Assembly: GCF_010730745.1 (NCBI RefSeq)
Contig: NZ_AP022615.1
Span: 3,844,001 to 3,908,000, forward strand
Source of the DNA: Mycobacterium heidelbergense
GTDB lineage: Bacteria; Actinomycetota; Actinomycetes; Mycobacteriales; Mycobacteriaceae
Direction of reading: 5' to 3'
Length of the DNA stretch: 64,000 bases
In this document: positions 60,457 to 64,000 of the stretch, one piece after another
Numbering within the stretch: the first letter of the stretch is position 1
Layout: each line of letters begins with the position of its first letter
Made by a program: the position numbers and the translations under genes
Notes under the pieces: generated by a model
What the model was told of the DNA's origin: nothing
The model's input: the letters and a program-made list of their open reading frames with translations, nothing else
Databases searched by the model: none

Positions 60457-62379
60457 ATGGCTGGCCGGATCCCCGATCGCGACATCGCCGCCATCCGCGA
60501 AAAGGTGCGCATCGAGGATGTCGTCGGCGACTATGTGCAGCTGAAGCGCGCCGGCGCCGACTCGCTCAAGGGGCTGTGCCCGTTCCACAACGAGAAGTCA
60601 CCGTCGTTTCACGTCCGCCCCAACCACGGTCACTTCCACTGCTTCGGCTGCGGCGAGGGCGGCGACGTCTACGCGTTCGTGCAGAAGATCGAGCACGTCA
60701 GCTTCGTCGAGGCGGTCGAATTACTCGCCGACCGGATCGGCCACACGATCAACTACACCGGCCCGGCCACCAGCGTGCAGCGCGATCGCGGCAGCCGCAG
60801 CAGGCTCATCGCGGCCAACGCCGCCGCGGCCGAGTTCTACGCGGCGGCGCTGGAGTCCGATGAGGCGGCGCCGGCCCGCCAGTATCTGAAGGAGCGCAAC
60901 TTCGACGCCGAGGCCGCGCGACGCTTCGGCTGCGGATTCGCCCCGTCGGGCTGGGAGATGCTGACAAAGCACCTGCAGCGCAAGGGTTTTGAGTTCAAGG
61001 AGCTCGAGGCCGCCGGCTTGTCCCGGGAGGGGCGGCGCGGGCCGATGGACCGCTTTCACCGCAGGCTGCTGTGGCCGATCCGCAGCTCGGCCGGTGAGGT
61101 GATCGGCTTCGGCGCCCGGCGGCTCTTCGACGACGACCCGATGGAAGCCAAGTACGTCAACACGCCCGAGACGCTGCTGTACAAGAAGTCGTCGGTGATG
61201 TTCGGCATCGACCTGGCCAAGCGCGACATCGCCAAGGGGCACCAGGCGGTCGTCGTCGAGGGCTACACCGACGTGATGGCGATGCACCTGGCCGGCGTCA
61301 CCACCGCGGTTGCGTCGTGCGGCACCGCGTTCGGCGACGAGCATCTGGCGATGCTGCGCCGACTGATGATGGACGACAGCTTCTTTCGCGGCGAACTGAT
61401 CTACGTGTTCGACGGCGACGAGGCCGGTCGCGCCGCGGCGCTCAAGGCCTTCGACGGCGAGCAGAACCTGGCGGGGCAGTCCTACGTCGCCGTCGCCCCG
61501 GACGGCATGGACCCCTGCGACCTGCGCCTGAAGTCCGGCGACGGCGCGCTGCGCGACCTGGTGGCCCGGCGAACCCCGTTGTTCGAGTTCGCGATTCGCA
61601 CCGCGCTTGCCGAGATGGACCTGGACAGCGCCGAGGGCAGGGTCGCCGCGCTGCGCCGCTGCGTACCCATGGTGGGTCAGATCAAGGACCCCACGCTGCG
61701 CGACGAGTACGCCCGCCAGCTCGCGGGCTGGGTCGGCTGGGACGACGTCCCACAGGTCATCGACCGGGTGCGCGGCGAGGCCAAAAGGTCCAAGTCCTCG
61801 GGCCGGGGTGGCTCCGCATCCCACGCGGGCCGCCGGGTCGAGCGGCGGCCCGCCGCCGCGGCCGCGGCCGAGCCCGCCGCCGCCCGTCCCGACCCGCGCG
61901 ACCCGACCCTGTGGCCCCAGCGCGAGGCGCTCAAGTCGGCGTTGCAGTACCCGGCGCTGGCCGGCCCGGTGTTCGACGCGCTGACCGTGGAGAGCTTCAC
62001 CCACCCGGGGTACGCGGCCGTCCGCGCGGCCATCGAGGCGGCCGGTGGCACCTCCACCGGCGTCACCGGGGCCGAGTGGATCGAGACCGTGCGCCAGCAG
62101 ACGACGTCGGCCCTGACCGCGGGCCTGATCAGTGAGCTGGGGGTGGAGGCCATCGCGGTCGACGAAGAGAAGCTGCCGCGCTACATCGCGGGCGTGCTCG
62201 CTCGTCTGCAGGAAGTCTGGATGGGCCGGCAGATCGCCGAGGTGAAGTCAAAACTGCAGCGCATGTCGCCGATCGAGCAAGGCGACGAGTATCACGCGCT
62301 ATTCGGCGACCTGGTCGCCATGGAGGCGTATCGGCGCAGCCTGCTGGAGCAGGCTAGCGGCGACGATCTGACGGTGTGA
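60457..62379 (+). CDS. dnaG: DNA primase DnaG
   Basis: A 640-aa primase. Zinc-binding domain CPFHNEKSPSFHVRPNHG then HCFGCG (residues 40-66), TOPRIM core with VVEGYTDVMAM and VFDGDEAGRA, and a C-terminal DnaB-binding domain (from about 480) after a Pro/Ala linker. TAGACT is placed six bases before the ATG, giving a leaderless mRNA. The 3' end overlaps the convergent Rv2342-like gene by 26 bp. Confidence 0.96.
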   Translation: MAGRIPDRDIAAIREKVRIEDVVGDYVQLKRAGADSLKGLCPFHNEKSPSFHVRPNHGHFHCFGCGEGGDVYAFVQKIEHVSFVEAVELLADRIGHTINYTGPATSVQRDRGSRSRLIAANAAAAEFYAAALESDEAAPARQYLKERNFDAEAARRFGCGFAPSGWEMLTKHLQRKGFEFKELEAAGLSREGRRGPMDRFHRRLLWPIRSSAGEVIGFGARRLFDDDPMEAKYVNTPETLLYKKSSVMFGIDLAKRDIAKGHQAVVVEGYTDVMAMHLAGVTTAVASCGTAFGDEHLAMLRRLMMDDSFFRGELIYVFDGDEAGRAAALKAFDGEQNLAGQSYVAVAPDGMDPCDLRLKSGDGALRDLVARRTPLFEFAIRTALAEMDLDSAEGRVAALRRCVPMVGQIKDPTLRDEYARQLAGWVGWDDVPQVIDRVRGEAKRSKSSGRGGSASHAGRRVERRPAAAAAAEPAAARPDPRDPTLWPQREALKSALQYPALAGPVFDALTVESFTHPGYAAVRAAIEAAGGTSTGVTGAEWIETVRQQTTSALTAGLISELGVEAIAVDEEKLPRYIAGVLARLQEVWMGRQIAEVKSKLQRMSPIEQGDEYHALFGDLVAMEAYRRSLLEQASGDDLTV

Positions 62380-62641
62380 GGGCCGCCTCGGCCGGCCGCC
62401 CGGCTCGGCGCTCCGGGCGCTCCTCGACGGCCGTCTGGTCGTCGATCTCGGCCACGGTGACAAAACCGGCGTCGGGCGAGATCCGGTTCGCGACCTTGCG
62501 CCGCCCTCCCTCGATCACCGATTTGGCCAGGGGACTGCTGGTCAGCGCGCGATAGGTGCCGGCGATCTGCTCGTATCGGCGACGCCCGGCCTTCGAGCCC
62601 AGCACGTAACCCAGTCCAAGCACCACGACATATCGGATCAA
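62354..62641 (-). CDS. Rv2342-like small membrane-anchored protein
   Basis: A 95-aa protein with an N-terminal hydrophobic helix (IRYVVVLGLGYVLGSKAG) followed by a basic, then acidic C-terminus (GRRRYEQI; EIDDQTAVEERPER). TTG 62641 is chosen because GGGAGGAA lies five bases upstream and the result starts like Rv2342; ATG 62671 would add 10 residues. It resembles YtxH-like proteins (single membrane helix with a G-x-x-x-G pattern). Function unknown. It overlaps dnaG. Confidence 0.7.
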   Translation of the reverse strand: MIRYVVVLGLGYVLGSKAGRRRYEQIAGTYRALTSSPLAKSVIEGGRRKVANRISPDAGFVTVAEIDDQTAVEERPERRAGRPAEAALTPSDRRR

Positions 62642-62813
62642 AGCGTTCCTCCCGACGATCGATGGCTCCATCCTGCCTCACGCGGCCCGGTGCGTGCGCG
62701 GCCGATCCCTTCTAGTTGGGCGCTGGGTGGCCGGTGCCTCTAGTTGGGTGCGGGTCGGCCAGTACGCTAGAGTCGTCCAGCGATCTGCGCCAGGTTGGCG
62801 TGGACCGGGTTAA

Positions 62814-62886
62814 TCCCCTGTAGCTCAATTGGCAGAGCGTTCGGCTGTTAACCGAAGGGTTCCTGGTTCGAGTCCAGGCGGGGGAG
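62814..62886 (+). tRNA. asnT: tRNA-Asn (GTT anticodon)
   Basis: A 73-nt cloverleaf: acceptor TCCCCTG pairs with CGGGGGA; anticodon stem-loop TTCGGCTGTTAACCGAA reads GTT; the T-loop TTCGAGT is flanked by CCTGG/CCAGG; discriminator is G. CCA is not encoded. A near-direct repeat of CTAGTTGGG at 62712 and 62740 lies upstream. Confidence 0.97.
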
Positions 62887-62890
62887 CAGG

Positions 62891-63202
62891 CTAACGCTGC
62901 CGGGGCCGAGTCGCGTCTTTCGTGATGGTCCCCGTCCGAGGCTGGTATCGCTCACGACCCGGCTGATCCACGTCGATGAGCCATGCCGCGGAAATCCCGA
63001 ATATCTCTTGAATGCGCAACGTGACCGCTCGGATGTCGTGGGGTTTCGCGCGATCTGTTTCCCACTGTGCCAGGGAGGCCTCACCGACATCGATAGCGTC
63101 TGCGAATTCGGCCTGAGTCATTCTGGCAACACTGACGCGCACCTTACGAATGCGGTCGCCGAACGACCATTCAGGAATCACCCAGCCAGTGTCTACTGTC
63201 AT
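62891..63202 (-). CDS. XRE-family HTH repressor (phage/ICE-like)
   Basis: A 103-aa protein with an XRE helix-turn-helix (MTQAEFADAIDVGEASLAQWETDRAKP, about 28-55). The C-terminus is short and basic. ATG 63202 is used. It is immediately downstream of tRNA-Asn and divergent from the MerR-like gene, across a region with repeated CCTAGGTA. Base composition is more AT-rich than upstream, so it is probably acquired DNA. A likely role is control of integration/excision genes. Confidence 0.75.
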   Translation of the reverse strand: MTVDTGWVIPEWSFGDRIRKVRVSVARMTQAEFADAIDVGEASLAQWETDRAKPHDIRAVTLRIQEIFGISAAWLIDVDQPGRERYQPRTGTITKDATRPRQR

Positions 63203-63217
63203 AGGCAAACTATGGCA

Positions 63218-63247
63218 TACCTAGGTAAACCCCAGCAAGCCTAGGTA
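63218..63247. promoter_or_regulatory. Operator-like CCTAGGTA repeats between divergent HTH genes
   Basis: TACCTAGGTA (63218-63227) is a perfect palindrome, and the 8-mer CCTAGGTA recurs at 63220-63227 and 63240-63247, exactly 20 bp apart, on one helical face. Confidence 0.6.
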
Positions 63248-63334
63248 GGTTTAAGGTAACTAATACGAATGTGAAGTGCCTGGTCAAGGATATGGCCTTG
63301 CCAACTTTGCATAAGGATGCTTAGTCTTGCACTC

Positions 63335-63535
63335 ATGCCGAGTAAGTATCCTGACACGGGTTCAGAGCTCTTAGCGGTCGGTGCGGCGGCAGGCCTGGTA
63401 GGTGTGTCCGTCGACACTCTACGGCGATGGGAGCGCAATGGACGCATAATCGCGCTTCGCACGCCCACCGGTCATCGGCGCTTTCGCCGTGCCGACATCG
63501 AGGCACTGCTTGCCGAGGAGGTTAGCGTGTCGTGA
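63335..63535 (+). CDS. MerR/excisionase-type HTH protein
   Basis: A 66-aa DNA-binding protein: LAVGAAAGLVGVSVDTLRRWERNGRIIALRTPTGHRRFRRADIEALL is a winged-helix MerR-like motif as found in excisionases and recombination directionality factors. TAGTCT lies seven bases before the ATG, so it is probably leaderless. It overlaps the next gene by GTGA. Confidence 0.78.
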   Translation: MPSKYPDTGSELLAVGAAAGLVGVSVDTLRRWERNGRIIALRTPTGHRRFRRADIEALLAEEVSVS

Positions 63536-63720
63536 CGACCGGTGTTCTGCCACGGCGCCGCATTACGACCGCGCGATGCCGAACTCTGACGCGCCACACC
63601 CGAGTAGCCGAGGTCATTCTCGCCGAGCAGCACGGCATTGAGATCCGTTGCCGCACCCAGGAATCAACAATGTGGCCATTCGATCGTGTTGTCGCAGTGC
63701 GCAGGTCACATCGTAAGTGA
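63532..63720 (+). CDS. Small basic protein of unknown function
   Basis: A 62-aa Arg-rich protein (GVLPRRRITTARCRTLTRHT; ending VAVRRSHRK). The GTG overlaps the MerR-like stop (GTGA) and its own stop overlaps the next GTG, so the three form a coupled operon. No domain recognised. Confidence 0.5.
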   Translation: MTTGVLPRRRITTARCRTLTRHTRVAEVILAEQHGIEIRCRTQESTMWPFDRVVAVRRSHRK

Positions 63721-63950
63721 AGCCGGCCGCAGTGATCGATCACCTGAAGCTAGACGACGATGCGTGGTCTCATCCGGTGATACAAAATCCCGGCGACTAT
63801 GTCGGGCGGCACCGGATTCGAGCGAATTATCTGTGGCGCACAACCGACACCCACGACTTTCGAATCAATCCCGATACGGCAAAGAAATTCAGGGACGGCC
63901 CGCTCGTGATTTCACCTGGCGTCAAACCCGACTTGGCTCACGGTTCGTGA
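63717..63950 (+). CDS. Small protein of unknown function
   Basis: A 77-aa protein (KPAAVIDHLKLDDDAWSHPVI, YVGRHRIRANYLWRTTDTHDFRI). Start GTG 63717 overlaps the previous stop. No recognised motif. Only 50 bp of the window remain after it, so its downstream partner is not visible. Confidence 0.45.
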   Translation: MKPAAVIDHLKLDDDAWSHPVIQNPGDYVGRHRIRANYLWRTTDTHDFRINPDTAKKFRDGPLVISPGVKPDLAHGS

Positions 63951-64000
63951 CTTGGGGTGGCGGCGTGGTGGTCCCACGTAGGCACTGGACCGGACACGTC

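Noticed and set aside
62712..62765. Near-direct repeat CTAGTTGGG upstream of tRNA-Asn as an attachment site
   Set aside because: The copies are short and imperfect, and neither matches the tRNA 3' end.
1..64000. CRISPR array or complete insertion sequence
   Set aside because: No regularly spaced direct repeats and no transposase-like protein were seen.

Overview
The window is high-GC DNA (about two-thirds G+C by eye) from a slow-growing Mycobacterium, most likely of the Mycobacterium avium complex or a close relative. Signs are the complete mycobactin (mbt) cluster, PPE and Esx proteins, MTB12 antigens, a 13E12 repeat protein and gene order that follows M. tuberculosis from che1-cysH-nirA (Rv2393-Rv2391) to dnaG and tRNA-Asn (Rv2343c region). 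Differences from M. tuberculosis include no mbtJ, no rpfD, no plc genes, a separate mbtT thioesterase, an extra desaturase in the mbt locus and a second MTB12-like antigen. Ortholog names and lengths are from memory, without database searches.

Layout. (1) 1-1.5 kb: a frameshifted REP13E12 gene under a LexA box. (2) 1.5-5 kb, minus strand: the assimilatory sulfur operon nirA-cysH-che1 with tip-to-tail overlaps, preceded by a short leader ORF ending in Cys-Ser-Cys-Ser-Cys, which looks like a cysteine attenuator. (3) 5-7.4 kb: hemW and an SbtA-type bicarbonate permease, convergent. (4) 8-33.5 kb: the mycobactin locus. mbtI makes salicylate, MbtA activates it, and MbtB (ArCP-Cy-A-T) forms the hydroxyaryl-oxazoline. 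MbtE and MbtF (NRPS) and MbtC/MbtD (PKS) extend the chain, MbtG N-hydroxylates lysine, MbtT is an editing or release thioesterase, and MbtH is the adenylation chaperone. Two IdeR-like boxes sit upstream of mbtI and between mbtA and mbtB. MbtE carries a second complete C-A-T module whose adenylation domain lacks the Asp that anchors alpha-amino acids.

(5) 33.6-36.7 kb: two MTB12/CFP2 secreted antigens, an ECF41-type sigma factor with its carboxymuconolactone-decarboxylase-like partner, and an Rv2375-like protein. (6) 36.8-44.8 kb: the housekeeping run hrcA-dnaJ2-rsmE-(SnoaL-like)-phoH-ybeY-corC-cdd-era. (7) 44.8-52.5 kb: a PLP decarboxylase and amiA2 (minus), recO-uppS-Rv2360c (plus), the zinc regulators smtB-zur (minus), and glyS with an SmtB-type palindrome between smtB and glyS. 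(8) 52.5-56.4 kb: an ESX-5-associated island with a degraded PPE-MPTR remnant, a PPE38-like gene and two nearly identical Esx pairs flanking an Rv2348c-like gene. (9) 56.4-62.9 kb: a TPM-domain membrane protein, dgt, a Cu-SOD-like lipoprotein, dnaG, an Rv2342-like membrane protein and tRNA-Asn. (10) 62.9-64 kb: directly after the tRNA the base composition falls and an XRE repressor, a MerR-like HTH and two overlapping small ORFs appear, consistent with the edge of an integrated element.

Many starts follow the mycobacterial leaderless pattern, with TANNNT placed 5-7 nt before the start codon (13E12, SnoaL-like gene, TPM gene, sodC-like gene, dnaG, merR-like gene).
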